Made by a program: the position numbers and the translations under genes. Shown one piece after another: positions 9,473 to 18,093 of a stretch of DNA of 64,000 nucleotides; position 1 is the first letter of the stretch, and every line of letters starts with the position of its first letter. The stretch is from Paraburkholderia flava (GTDB lineage: Bacteria; Pseudomonadota; Gammaproteobacteria; Burkholderiales; Burkholderiaceae), in contig NZ_SMRO01000001.1 in NCBI RefSeq assembly GCF_004359985.1, forward strand, positions 434,001 through 498,000, read 5' to 3'. The notes under the pieces are model-generated. The model saw nothing but the letters and a program-made list of their open reading frames with translations, had not been told where the DNA came from and made no database searches.

Positions 9473-9976
9473 TCAGTTGTGAATCGAGATGAACGGGTCC
9501 CATTGATAGCAACCCTTCGACTGGCAGTTGCGATCGATGATCTGGAAGTAGAAGTGGTAGGTAACCCGTCCTTCTGCCAGGGTTTCGGACGACCAGTAAT
9601 AGTTGTCGACCTTCTGGCAGATCGGCGTCGACGGTGAACTCGTGTTCGGGATGGGGACCGACGCCGTGGCCTTCCGCGGAGTCGGCGTCGAGATCAGATC
9701 CTTGCCCTGATTGGCAATGAAGTTATAGAAAATCACCTGATTTTCGAAGCCGAGCGACAGACTCGTTTCACGCCAGCGGATCAGGTCGCCAACCTGCGCG
9801 CTCAGGTCGAGTTCACCGCCGGCCTGCCCGGTGACCACATTGTCCTGATTGGTGACCATGTAAACGTGCTTCCAGTCGATTAACGTCGGCGTACTCGGGT
9901 TTTTGCTCGGGTTTGGATAAAGCTTCAGGATCGTTTCGGTATCGATCGAAACCAGCACATCGGTAACGCGTGACAT
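9473..9976 (-). CDS. AidA/PixA-family inclusion-body protein (first of pair)
   Basis: A 167-residue paralogue of the adjacent gene. Shared features are DVLVSIDTETILKLYPNPSK at the start, the IRWRETSLSL motif and the C-terminal IDRN...CYQWDPF. Unlike its neighbour it has three cysteines in its C-terminal half. It is promoter-proximal in the pair. The region upstream contains a 20-bp lux-box-like inverted repeat with a -10-like hexamer placed as in LuxR-activated promoters, so quorum-sensing control is likely, as known for aidA in Burkholderia cenocepacia. Confidence 0.87.
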   Translation of the reverse strand: MSRVTDVLVSIDTETILKLYPNPSKNPSTPTLIDWKHVYMVTNQDNVVTGQAGGELDLSAQVGDLIRWRETSLSLGFENQVIFYNFIANQGKDLISTPTPRKATASVPIPNTSSPSTPICQKVDNYYWSSETLAEGRVTYHFYFQIIDRNCQSKGCYQWDPFISIHN

Positions 9977-10900
9977 AGGAACTCCCGTTTAAGTGAGAAG
10001 AACTTCAATTGCGCGGGCTTGTTTCGCGATCTTCAATTTCTGATTGAGTGTGTCATTTTTGTGATATTTCTCATTATCAGATCGCACCGCGATTCAAGTT
10101 TATGTCCGGCAAAAATTTAATTTACCTATACACACTGATAGGTGCAAATTCAGGTTTTTCCGCATAAGAGGCGAAATTCCGGTAATTCAATTTTCGTGAC
10201 GAATGCTTACATTCATGGTGAGCAAACCTGTCGATAGGTAACGAAGAGATTTGCCTTTCATCCTGCATGAAATTTTTCTGTGGCAACTAATTAACACCGT
10301 GAATGGCCCACGTGGCAAGGCATGCAGCAAAAATTGAGAGTGACAGCTTTATCGGTACAAGATTGAAAAACTGAATAAATTTGACAACGCGAAGCCGGAG
10401 ATATGAAATATTTTTCCGCATAAACCTAGTTTCTATATAAAACAACAATCATTAACCTGATTTAATCATGCGATTTAAAATAAAATTTGAATTCCAGGGA
10501 ATTCGCTGTGCATGCCAGCGATTCACCAAGTCTGTGCGAATATCTATCCGGCATCATTTAAACCGGATGTTTTTAATCCACGGTGAATGATTTTTTGCGC
10601 ACCTCATTACACGCAAATCGATCTGGTCAGGTTGCAAACCCTTACGATCTGCCGTTCATTCTTTTTTTCGATTCTGTCGAATGAAAGGGATTTCCCCGAC
10701 ACTCGCCTTCGGAGAAACCTCGCACCGTGTCGGGGGGGGAGCGTCGTTTGGCCGTGCACGTTGAGCTCGTGTAGTCGGCAGATGAGCATGGCACGCTGCC
10801 GCGCGGCGCTTCGTCGGCGCAGCGCTCGTGGCGATGCTGAGCATCGCGTTGCCGGCTCAGGCGAGCAACACGGACTGAGTCTGCCGGCTGCCGCTATACG
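9977..10900. other. AT-rich gene-poor region upstream of aidA-like genes
   Basis: About 900 bp without a convincing gene and clearly richer in A/T than its surroundings. It holds the lux-box-like site (10124-10143), a second near-palindrome ACCTGTCGATAGGT (10226-10239), two copies of TTTTTCCGCATAA (10155-10167 and 10411-10423) and the palindrome GAATTCC-AG-GGAATTC (10489-10504). An open frame from 10587 is poor in features. In a different frame, just before 10878, is a stretch like an orphan signal peptide that stops at once. It looks like acquired or decayed DNA. Confidence 0.5.
10099..10143 (-). promoter_or_regulatory. Lux-box-like operator and -10 element of the aidA-like pair
   Basis: ACCTATACACACTGATAGGT at 10124-10143 has perfect 6-bp arms (ACCTAT/ATAGGT) and the 20-bp length of LuxR-family boxes. 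On the minus strand a CATAAA -10-like hexamer lies 19-20 bp beyond the box (10099-10104), the geometry of promoters where a LuxR protein overlaps the -35. This predicts transcription starting near 10092 with a leader of about 115 nt. Confidence 0.6.
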
Positions 10901-11602
10901 TCATGCCGGCTCCATGCCGTGATTGCGTTTGACCGCGTCGGTTTGCGCCGACGCGAGGAAGGACAGCAGCGCTTGCGCGGCTTCTTTCTGCGTCGACGTC
11001 TTGCATATCGCGGCAGAAAACACCGTGACGATCTGCGCATCGTCCGGCAGCGGACCGATCACATCGATACCCGGCAGATTCAGCAGCTCGCTCAATTGCT
11101 GGAAGCCGAGTTCGACCTCGCCGTTCGCGACCAGCGTGCCGACCGGCACGCCCGGCGGTGCCTGCACGATGCGCGGTGCGATGGTCTCGGCAATCCCCCA
11201 GCGCTCGAACAGACGAACCAGATGCGTACCGCTCGGCCCGGTCGAATAGCCGATGGTGCGCGCCGCGAGTACCGCTTCGCGAAGCTCGGCTTCGGTTTCG
11301 ATCGCAGGGCGGCGCACGCCGGCCGCCACTGCAATCGCGACACCTGACCGCGCGACATCGACCCGGCTGCCCGGAACGAGATGGCCGTCCGCGTTCAGCT
11401 TTTCGATCGCATCGGCGGCGAGCACGACGATGTCGAACGGCTCGCCGTTCCGCACGCGCGACGCTGCATCGACACCGCCGACCGATTCGATGCTGACCGC
11501 TTGTCCCGTCACGCGCTCGTATTCGCCGACCAGTTCGGCGAGCAGATGGCGCGTCGCCATCGAAGAGATGCCGGTGAGCGTTCGACTGTCATTCATGTTC
11601 AA
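10901..11602 (-). CDS. ModA-like substrate-binding-domain protein without signal peptide
   Basis: A 233-residue type II periplasmic-binding fold of the molybdate-binding ModA type: FDIVVLAADAIEKL, RSGVAIAVAAG, TIGYSTGPSGTHL and QQLSELLNLPGIDVIGPLP are typical. The protein starts directly with the binding domain and has no visible signal peptide, so it may be cytosolic. It is the last gene of a leftward group with a porin, DctA and a PDC-lactonase-like hydrolase, which suggests an organic acid rather than molybdate as ligand. That is inference. Confidence 0.75.
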   Translation of the reverse strand: MNMNDSRTLTGISSMATRHLLAELVGEYERVTGQAVSIESVGGVDAASRVRNGEPFDIVVLAADAIEKLNADGHLVPGSRVDVARSGVAIAVAAGVRRPAIETEAELREAVLAARTIGYSTGPSGTHLVRLFERWGIAETIAPRIVQAPPGVPVGTLVANGEVELGFQQLSELLNLPGIDVIGPLPDDAQIVTVFSAAICKTSTQKEAAQALLSFLASAQTDAVKRNHGMEPA

Positions 11603-11632
11603 AGCCTCTGAGGATAAAAATTCGGCGCCGCG

Positions 11633-12721
11633 CTAGAACGTGTGCTGGAGGCCGACGCCGTATGTGCTGCCCGACGGGTTGTCGGTGAGTTTGTCGTACG
11701 AGTAGACGACGTACACCTGGGTGCGTTTCGACAGGATGTAATCGTACGCGACGGTGCCGGTATTGCGCACGTTGCTGCGGTCGAGTGGGGCGCTGTGCTT
11801 CGTGCGCGCCCATTCCGCGAGAATCGCAGTCGACGGCGTGACCGGCACGGACAGCCCGAGTTCGTATGTATGCGAGCCTGTCTCGACGTCGTTGTTGCTG
11901 GTCGTCTGCGCGGCGGCGTAGACCTTCGCGAACTTCGCGTCGTACGCGAAGCCGGCCAGATACAGGTACTGTCCCGTCGACGGTGCGATCGCCGCCGTGC
12001 GGTCGCGCTGCGCGGAGAACACGGCCGTCAGCGGACCGTTCCGGTAGGTCAGGTGCAGGCCGAGATTGTCCTTGCCCTGATGACCGGTCGTGCTGCTGAC
12101 GCCATAGATCACCGTGCCCGTCAGCCCGCTGTAGTCCGGCGTCACGTACTCGACGGCGTTCTGCCATACCGTGTCGCCGATCTGCGTGTTGTTGTACGCG
12201 GCCGTGTACGACTGCACGATCAGCGGCGAAAACACCACCGACGAACCGAACGGATTCACCAGTTGCTGGTTGATGTAGGTGGGGTTGGTCTGTTCGCCGA
12301 GCTTGAACGTTCCGTAGCGGCCGGTGAGCCCGACGTACGCGTTGCGCGAGAACAGACCGTCGGTCGTGTTGCGTCCCATCTGTCCGGTGTTCGGCCGGAA
12401 GAAACTCTCGAGCGCGAAGATCACCGCCGTACCGCCGCCGATGTCCTCGCGGCCACGGATGCCCCAGTACGACGTCGTGAGTCCGCCGCCGGCTGCCTGC
12501 ACCGTGCTTGCGCGTGTCGTGCTGAGCTTCGAGTTGTCGACGTACATGCCGATCAATCCATACATCTGCACCGACGATGTCGAGATCGCGGTGCCGGTCG
12601 AGTCCGCGTACGCAGTACCGCTGACAGTCAGCAGTCCGGTTGTCGCTACGCAGGCGAAATGCGCGAGATGAAAACCCGAGCCGCGTCGCGGACTGGTCGG
12701 TCGTGTGAGGGTGAGTTTCAA
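11633..12721 (-). CDS. Gram-negative trimeric porin (OmpC-like, Burkholderia type)
   Basis: An outer-membrane general porin of about 362 residues. A signal peptide (CVATTGLLTVSGTAYA) is followed by the first strand SSVQMYGLIGMYV, the conserved SYWGIRGREDIGGGTAVIFALES segment, alternating strands throughout, and the terminal phenylalanine needed for barrel assembly. The frame is open to a GTG at 12766, but a GGAGA four bases before the TTG at 12721 suggests that start. It sits 140 bp downstream of dctA in a leftward group and is likely the outer-membrane entry for the same substrate. Confidence 0.88.
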   Translation of the reverse strand: MKLTLTRPTSPRRGSGFHLAHFACVATTGLLTVSGTAYADSTGTAISTSSVQMYGLIGMYVDNSKLSTTRASTVQAAGGGLTTSYWGIRGREDIGGGTAVIFALESFFRPNTGQMGRNTTDGLFSRNAYVGLTGRYGTFKLGEQTNPTYINQQLVNPFGSSVVFSPLIVQSYTAAYNNTQIGDTVWQNAVEYVTPDYSGLTGTVIYGVSSTTGHQGKDNLGLHLTYRNGPLTAVFSAQRDRTAAIAPSTGQYLYLAGFAYDAKFAKVYAAAQTTSNNDVETGSHTYELGLSVPVTPSTAILAEWARTKHSAPLDRSNVRNTGTVAYDYILSKRTQVYVVYSYDKLTDNPSGSTYGVGLQHTF

Positions 12722-12861
12722 GCGTGTCTCCAAACGAGTTATTTTTTGGGCGCAAGCGTTCCCCACTGCGCGTGCGGATGATGTGCACGCGCAGAGTTCG
12801 GGACGTTTGCGTTTTTGTTGGCCGGCTCTGCAGCCGGCCGATACGTCAGCCGGTCATCAGA

Positions 12862-14163
12862 TCAACCGGTACGGCGGCGGGACATTTCAGCGTTCAGCTT
12901 CGACCGGTCGAGTTCGTGTTCCCACGCGGAGACCACCAGCGTCGCGACACCGTTGCCGATCGTGTTGGCGATCGCGAGGCCGGTCCCCATGAAACGATGT
13001 ATGCCGAGGATCAGCACCATGCCGGACACGGGGATCAGCGGGAACACCAGCAGCGTCGACGTCAGCATCACGAAGGCCGCACCGGCGACACCGCTCGCGC
13101 CTTTCGACGTCAGCATCGCGACGCCGACCAGCGTCAGCTGCTGCGTGAGGCTCAGTTCGATGTTGAACGCCTGCGCGATGAACAGCACGGCCATCGTCAG
13201 ATAGATGTTGGTGCCGTCGAGATTGAACGAATACCCGGCAGGAATCACGAGACCGACAACCGACTTCGAGCAGCCGAGACGTTCGAGCTTTTCAAGCATC
13301 TGCGGCAGTGCGGCTTCCGATGAACTCGTGCCGAGCACGATCAGGATTTCCTCGCGGATGTAGCTCATGAAACGCAGAATGCTGAAACCGAGCAGCCGCG
13401 AGATCGCACCCAGCACGACCAGCACGAACACGACGAGCGTCAGGTAGAACGCACCGATCAGCTTCAGCAGCGGCAGCACCGCACCGATGCCGTAGGTGCC
13501 GATCGTGAACGCGATCGAACCGAACGCGCCGATCGCAGCGACCTTCATGATGATGTGAACGATGCCGAAGAACGTGTGCGCGAAGTGATCGATGATCGTC
13601 GTGAGCTGACGACCGCGTTCACCGGTCGCGGCTAGCGCTGCGCCGAACAGGACCGAGATCAGCAGGATCTGCAGCACGTTGCCGGTCGCGAACGCGCTCG
13701 TGATCGTGTCCGGGATGATGTGCATCAGAAACTCGACCGTGTTCTGCTGATGCGCGGCCGTCGTGAAGCCGGTGAGGGCGCTCGTATCGATCGTGGCGGC
13801 GTTCAGATTGAAGCCCGAGCCCGGATGGAACAGATGCCCGGCAATCAGCCCGATCACCAGCGACAGCGTCGACACCACTTCGAAATACAGCAGCGCCTTC
13901 CCACCGACGCGCCCGACCTTCTTCATGTCGCCCATCCCGGCGATGCCGGTCACGACGGTGCAGAAGATGATCGGCCCGATCACCATCTTGATCAGCTTGA
14001 TGAACGCATCGCCGAGCGGCTTCATCTTCACCGCGAGCGACGGCGCGAAATGCCCGAGCAGCACGCCGAGCAGGATCGCGACGAGCACATGAAAATAGAG
14101 CGTGCGGTAGAAGGGCTTCTTCGACCCGCGTGTCTGCGGCGTCATGACTGCACTATTAGTCAT
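12862..14163 (-). CDS. dctA: C4-dicarboxylate:cation symporter, DctA family
   Basis: A 433-residue inner-membrane DAACS transporter with eight or so hydrophobic helices. Signature segments are [18 protein letters not shown] near the N-terminus, the serine-rich hairpin [11 protein letters not shown], the [12 protein letters not shown] motif and [13 protein letters not shown]. DctA takes up succinate, fumarate, malate and related acids with protons or sodium. Here it lies between a PDC-lactonase-like hydrolase and a porin, opposite a LysR gene, so it may import a specific dicarboxylate. A second paralogue lies at 52594-53889. Confidence 0.9.
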   Translation of the reverse strand: MTNSAVMTPQTRGSKKPFYRTLYFHVLVAILLGVLLGHFAPSLAVKMKPLGDAFIKLIKMVIGPIIFCTVVTGIAGMGDMKKVGRVGGKALLYFEVVSTLSLVIGLIAGHLFHPGSGFNLNAATIDTSALTGFTTAAHQQNTVEFLMHIIPDTITSAFATGNVLQILLISVLFGAALAATGERGRQLTTIIDHFAHTFFGIVHIIMKVAAIGAFGSIAFTIGTYGIGAVLPLLKLIGAFYLTLVVFVLVVLGAISRLLGFSILRFMSYIREEILIVLGTSSSEAALPQMLEKLERLGCSKSVVGLVIPAGYSFNLDGTNIYLTMAVLFIAQAFNIELSLTQQLTLVGVAMLTSKGASGVAGAAFVMLTSTLLVFPLIPVSGMVLILGIHRFMGTGLAIANTIGNGVATLVVSAWEHELDRSKLNAEMSRRRTG

Positions 14164-14330
14164 GACGCGACTCCAGGACCGGCGGCGCGACGTGCGCGTG
14201 AATCATCGTTGTCTCCTGACTTCGGGTTTGTGAGCGAAAAGACTGTCTATACCTGCTTTTCGCGTGCCTGCCATCTTGATGCGGCAGTTTGTCGACGGGT
14301 TTCGTCGGCGCTTGTTGTCCAACGGTCGGT

Positions 14331-15206
14331 TCAGAACCCGTAGAGACGCGCCGGGTTCGTCACCAGCAACTGCTCGCGCAAATCTGCATCCGGGCAGAAG
14401 CGATGCAGCAGATCGACCAGCTCGCCGTCGTTCGGCATGTCCTTGCTGATGTTCGGATGCGGCCAGTCCGTGCCCCACAGCACGCGATCAGGCGCCGCCT
14501 CGATCAGCGTGCGCGCGAACGGGATCGCATCGTCGAACGGCCGGCGGCCGATCGACACGCGTTCCGCGCCGCACACCTTGACCCACGCGAGCGGATTGCG
14601 CATCAGCTCGAGCAACTGCGTGAACGGCTGCTGATCGAGCCCGGCTTCCGCGCGCACGCGGCCCATGTGATCGATCACGAAGGGCACCTTGATGCGGGCG
14701 ATCCGGTCCGCGTACTGCAGGATGTCCTGTGCGTCGAGATGCAGCACCACGTGCCAGCCGAGTTGCTCGATCCGTTCGAGCACGCGGTCGAACACGTCGA
14801 GGTCGGGTGCGCCGCCCAGATGCGCGACGAAATTGAAGCGCACGCCTCGGACGCCGTTCGAGTGAAGATCGGCGAGCTGTTCATCGGTGATGTCACCGTC
14901 GACGATCGCGACGCCGCGATAACGTCCGTTGCCACGCGCGATCGCGTCGAGCATCGCGGTGTTGTCCGTGCCGTGGCAGCTCGCCTGAACGATCACGCCG
15001 CGGCTCAGGCCGAGAAAGTCGTGCAGCGCGACCAACCGTTCGAACGGTGCGTCGGGCGGCGTGTAGCTGCGGTCCAGCGCATACGGGAAACGCTCGGCAG
15101 GGCCGAACACGTGGCAGTGCGCGTCGCAGGCGTTAGCGGGCAGCGTGTGAGCGGGTTTAACGGGGTGAGGGTCGGGCGGCAGGCAGGATTTCAAGCTGGA
15201 TGTCAT
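14331..15206 (-). CDS. Amidohydrolase of the 2-pyrone-4,6-dicarboxylate lactonase (LigI-like) family
   Basis: The ATG at 15206 gives 291 residues, the usual length; the frame is open further upstream. Metal-site motifs of the cog3618 amidohydrolases are present: CDAHCHVFGP near residues 27-36 (H30, H32), the VIVQASCHGTDN strand, FVIDHMGR and the C-terminal WGTDWPHPN. LigI hydrolyses PDC, a lactone dicarboxylate from lignin-derived aromatics, to oxalomesaconate; close relatives act on muconolactones or sugar lactones. The adjacent DctA fits a dicarboxylate substrate. It is first in a leftward operon divergent from a LysR gene. Confidence 0.82.
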   Translation of the reverse strand: MTSSLKSCLPPDPHPVKPAHTLPANACDAHCHVFGPAERFPYALDRSYTPPDAPFERLVALHDFLGLSRGVIVQASCHGTDNTAMLDAIARGNGRYRGVAIVDGDITDEQLADLHSNGVRGVRFNFVAHLGGAPDLDVFDRVLERIEQLGWHVVLHLDAQDILQYADRIARIKVPFVIDHMGRVRAEAGLDQQPFTQLLELMRNPLAWVKVCGAERVSIGRRPFDDAIPFARTLIEAAPDRVLWGTDWPHPNISKDMPNDGELVDLLHRFCPDADLREQLLVTNPARLYGF

Positions 15207-15335
15207 CGAACGTCGTCTCTGGGTGGCTGGGCCGCGCCGTGTGCGGCTCCTTGGGATGGATGCATTGTGGCTGCCGATGGCCATGGCTACAATTGCCATA
15301 CCTGACTAGCTGTTATACAAACCTCGCATAGCTCG

Positions 15336-16283
15336 ATGGACCTGAAACAACTTGAGGCATTCGTTCACGTCGCCGAACTCGGCAGCTTCACGCGTGCCGC
15401 GATCACACTGGACACCAACCAGCCCGCGTTGAGCCGGCTCGTCCGGCATCTGGAGGTCGAGCTGCGCCATACGCTGCTCGAGCGCAACGGCCGAGGCGTG
15501 ACGTTGACACCGGCCGGACAGCGGATGCTCGCGCACGCGAAGGGGATTCTGTCGCAGGTGCAGCGCGCGTCGCAGGATCTCGACGAATTGCATGGCAGGG
15601 TGGGCGGCCATTTCAGCATCGGCATCACGCCGAGCTTCGCGAAGGTCGCCACCCACGATCTCGTGCGCAGTTTTCGGACGTCGTTTCCGGGCGCGACGAT
15701 TTCGGTTGCCGAAGGGCTGTCGACCTATCTGATCGAATGGCTGATGATGGGTCGCGTCGACGCGGCCGTGATTTACGACACGTTCGACACGCCGCTGATC
15801 GACAAACGAACCGTCCTCACCGAAGAGCTGTTTTTGATCGGCGCGGGCAGCGGCGGTGCGGACGAACTTGCCAATGACGAGCCCATCACGACGATCCCGC
15901 TGCGGGAAATCGCGCGCTATCCGCTCGTGATTCCCGGTCGCATGCATGCGATCAGACGAATGGTCGAGGCGGCCGCAGCGGAGCAGGGCGTGCGACTGCG
16001 CATCGAGCTGGAAGTCGATGCGGTCGCGTCGATTCTCGATCTTGTCAGCGAGGGCATCGGCTACGCGGTGCTGTCGTTGAACGCGATCGCCGGCGATGCG
16101 CTCAAGCGACGCTTCCGACTGATCCGGATGACCGAGCCCACGCTCGTCAGCCGCCTTGCGATTGCGACCAGTACCAAGCACACACTGTCGCAACTGGCGA
16201 CGCAGTCGCTTGCGATGCTCGAGTCGAGGATTTTGCCGCTGTATGGGAGTGGGGTGCGATTGAAGCAGACGCGGACGGCGTAG
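15336..16283 (+). CDS. LysR-family regulator of the lactonase/dctA operon
   Basis: A 315-residue LysR-type activator. The N-terminal helix-turn-helix (MDLKQLEAFVHVAELGSFTR..., residues 1-60) is followed by LERNGRGVTLTPAG and a C-terminal effector-binding domain beginning near residue 90. It is divergent from the LigI-like operon with 129 bp between start codons, the classic arrangement in which a LysR protein controls its neighbour in response to substrate. A TTATAC -10-like hexamer lies at 15313-15318. The ligand is not known. Confidence 0.9.
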   Translation: MDLKQLEAFVHVAELGSFTRAAITLDTNQPALSRLVRHLEVELRHTLLERNGRGVTLTPAGQRMLAHAKGILSQVQRASQDLDELHGRVGGHFSIGITPSFAKVATHDLVRSFRTSFPGATISVAEGLSTYLIEWLMMGRVDAAVIYDTFDTPLIDKRTVLTEELFLIGAGSGGADELANDEPITTIPLREIARYPLVIPGRMHAIRRMVEAAAAEQGVRLRIELEVDAVASILDLVSEGIGYAVLSLNAIAGDALKRRFRLIRMTEPTLVSRLAIATSTKHTLSQLATQSLAMLESRILPLYGSGVRLKQTRTA

Positions 16284-16348
16284 CGAAAGCGGCTTTGAGT
16301 CATGCGGTTATCGTGCTGGTTTCGGTTTCGGCTTTGGTTTCGGAGGAG

Positions 16349-16951
16349 ATGGATTTGGCGGTCCTGTTCAATGAAGACGATCCGGAAATCGCGCGCATCG
16401 TCGGTAATATCGCTCGCGGGCGGCGGTCTTTTGCCAATACGGTGGGTCTGCTCATCGCTGGTTTGCTGTTCGTTGGATTCATTCTTTTCGCGATCGTCGT
16501 GGGAGTGATCTGCGTCGCCAGGTCGGGCTGGAGCAAGGGGCTTGCCGACTTCGCGGCGATGGCCAGAATCTCGGTCGTGTTGTTGCCTTACTTCCTGCTG
16601 GCCACGTTGCCGCGAATATGGGCGGAGTTGCGTATCCTGGCGTTGCGCAACAGCATGAGCCGCGCAACCTGTGTGAGGTCGCCCGCAGTGGTGGCGGATG
16701 TGAGCGAACGAGTCGTCGAGTGGGGGATGCCGGGGAACACGATGACCAGGTCGACGGTCACGCTACGGCTCATCACCGACCAGAAGGAAGAAGCCTTCGT
16801 CATGCCGACGATGGAGTTTTATCTGATCGGTGGAGCGCTGGTTTTTCCGAAGAAGGTCGCGGCGAAAGGGTTGCTGGTTCAGGCCACTTATTTGGTGGCG
16901 CATGATGGTAAGACGTGGTTGGTTCGGCTTGAGGCGAGTGCGGCGGGGTGA
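16349..16951 (+). CDS. Hypothetical membrane protein with two transmembrane helices
   Basis: From the ATG at 16349 (GGAGG just upstream) the product has 200 residues; an upstream TTG start at 16295 is possible but less likely. Two hydrophobic helices (VGLLIAGLLFVGFILFAIVV and VVLLPYFLLATLPRIW) are followed by a soluble strand-rich C-terminal half (about residues 100-200). I do not recognise the family. Just downstream is a remnant of a filamentous-phage secretin gene, so this marks the last ordinary chromosomal gene before the mobile region. Confidence 0.6.
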   Translation: MDLAVLFNEDDPEIARIVGNIARGRRSFANTVGLLIAGLLFVGFILFAIVVGVICVARSGWSKGLADFAAMARISVVLLPYFLLATLPRIWAELRILALRNSMSRATCVRSPAVVADVSERVVEWGMPGNTMTRSTVTLRLITDQKEEAFVMPTMEFYLIGGALVFPKKVAAKGLLVQATYLVAHDGKTWLVRLEASAAG

Positions 16952-16965
16952 TGGGTATTTGACGT

Positions 16966-17064
16966 GGTGCAGGTGGGCGAGGGATCGACGGCAGCCGATT
17001 AGAATCCGTTACAGTTCGGTGCGGTCGGTTTAGCTTCGCGATATCAGCGCTGAATGCAGACAGA
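16966..17064 (+). pseudogene. Fragment of a second filamentous-phage secretin gene
   Basis: About 95 bp align with 24329-24423 inside the intact secretin gene with roughly 85% identity by eye, including an exact GAGCTTCGCGATATC-like block (AGCTTCGCGATATC). The fragment has a one-base gap and an in-frame TAG, so it cannot be functional. It marks a decayed phage copy left of the intact prophage. Confidence 0.8.
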
Positions 17065-17117
17065 TGGTTCTGGTCGGTGTCGTATCGTTTTCTTAAAAGC
17101 GGGCAGGAAAGCTGGTT

Positions 17118-17549
17118 ATGAAATATCGCATTGTGATGGTGCTGGTTGCTTTTACGTTGTGCTCGTGTTCGTCAACACCTCCGTCGCCAGGCCCCACGCC
17201 GTTACCGGCGCCGTCTAAGGTGTCCGCGCACGATGGGACAACGGTTTCATCAGAGCAGCAATCGCAAAGTGCTGCCGCACCGCGCCTTCGTTGTCGCGTG
17301 CAAAAGCCGGGTTATCCGACGTCGTCTGTCGCGGCGGGTGAACATGGGGTCGTGAAGGTGAGGTTCTTCGTTGAACTCGATGGCACGATTCAGGAAACCG
17401 AGATCGTGCAGAGCAGTGGATATGCTCGTCTCGATGAGGCGGCGTCGGAAGCGATGAAACGTTCGTCGTGTGATGCTTTGGCGACTGTTGGAAGATCTTC
17501 CCGCGTGTCGTACGTTCAGTCGTTCGACTTTGGATCTAGAAGGCCGTGA
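17118..17549 (+). CDS. Lipoprotein with TonB C-terminal-like domain
   Basis: A 143-residue protein with a lipoprotein signal (lipobox LCSC, lipidated cysteine C17), then a proline/serine-rich linker (about residues 18-55). A TonB-C-like domain follows: GEHGVVKVRFFVELDGTIQ, IVQSSGYARLDEAASEAMK. There is no N-terminal transmembrane anchor as in true TonB, so it is a stand-alone periplasmic TonB_C domain, not an energy transducer with ExbBD. It sits between the secretin fragment and the phage intergenic repeat, so it may have arrived with the decayed phage. Confidence 0.72.
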   Translation: MKYRIVMVLVAFTLCSCSSTPPSPGPTPLPAPSKVSAHDGTTVSSEQQSQSAAAPRLRCRVQKPGYPTSSVAAGEHGVVKVRFFVELDGTIQETEIVQSSGYARLDEAASEAMKRSSCDALATVGRSSRVSYVQSFDFGSRRP

Positions 17550-17595
17550 GGTTAAGACGTGTCCATATGAAGTGACCGCCCTTCCGGATGAGGGC

Positions 17596-17698
17596 ATCGC
17601 GCGGCTCAGCGCGGCCTGCCGGACCGAGTAGCGGGTATCGACGCGGGCGCTTAGCGCAGGTGCATGCGGTGAGCGTGGCAACCCCTCAATGCAAAGCT
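17596..17698. repeat. Phage intergenic repeat, left copy
   Basis: This segment matches 25147-25249, the non-coding region between secretin and rep in the intact prophage. The first 42 bp are identical in both copies (starting ATCGCGCGGCTCAGCGCGGC), then similarity continues with scattered changes to the AACCCCTCA-TGCAAAGC end. A GGTTAAGACGT is shared just upstream. It is a remnant of the origin/packaging region of the second phage. Confidence 0.85.
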
Positions 17699-17745
17699 GA
17701 TGTTTTTGTGTTGCTTCTTGACCAGAGATCGCCTCGAATGAAAAG

Positions 17746-18093
17746 CTACTGCTTCGGTTCGCGTAGAGGCAGGAAGTTTTCGCTGTCGTAGTCGGTTGTG
17801 GCTGCAGACCCGTCGCTTTTGTTGATCTTCATAAAGAAGAGGGTGGGTGCGACCATTGGGTCACCGCCGCATTTCGGGGTGTGGTTTTCGCGAACGCGGA
17901 CAAGAAAGTCTGCGCCTTCGTCGGTGACCTCGAAGTCAAGGCATTCGATCCGATCCGATGTGAGTTGGTATTTCTGGATCAATTCCGCGGCTTTCCGTGT
18001 CGCTGCGTTTTCATCAGGTACAGCAGGGCGCTTTGTGCAAGCTGTGATGCAGATAGCGAGTGCGAATACGTAGATGATGGCGCGTCGTGTCAT
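17746..18093 (-). CDS. Small lipoprotein, possible periplasmic immunity/inhibitor protein
   Basis: A 115-residue predicted lipoprotein: a hydrophobic signal ends in the lipobox ITAC (cysteine C19). The mature part has an RVRENH...CGGDP...LFF segment, a pattern I associate with periplasmic proteins encoded beside cell-wall lytic enzymes. Its ATG overlaps the stop of the upstream glucosaminidase-like remnant (ATGA), so the two were once coupled. Immunity to a peptidoglycan hydrolase is inference from this coupling and the periplasmic location. The gene itself looks intact although its partner is broken. Confidence 0.65.
   Translation of the reverse strand: MTRRAIIYVFALAICITACTKRPAVPDENAATRKAAELIQKYQLTSDRIECLDFEVTDEGADFLVRVRENHTPKCGGDPMVAPTLFFMKINKSDGSAATTDYDSENFLPLREPKQ

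Noticed and set aside
10587..10922. A 111-codon open frame in the AT-rich region
   Set aside because: No ribosome-binding site or family features, and its last third is antisense to the end of the ModA-like gene with shadow-like Arg-rich composition.
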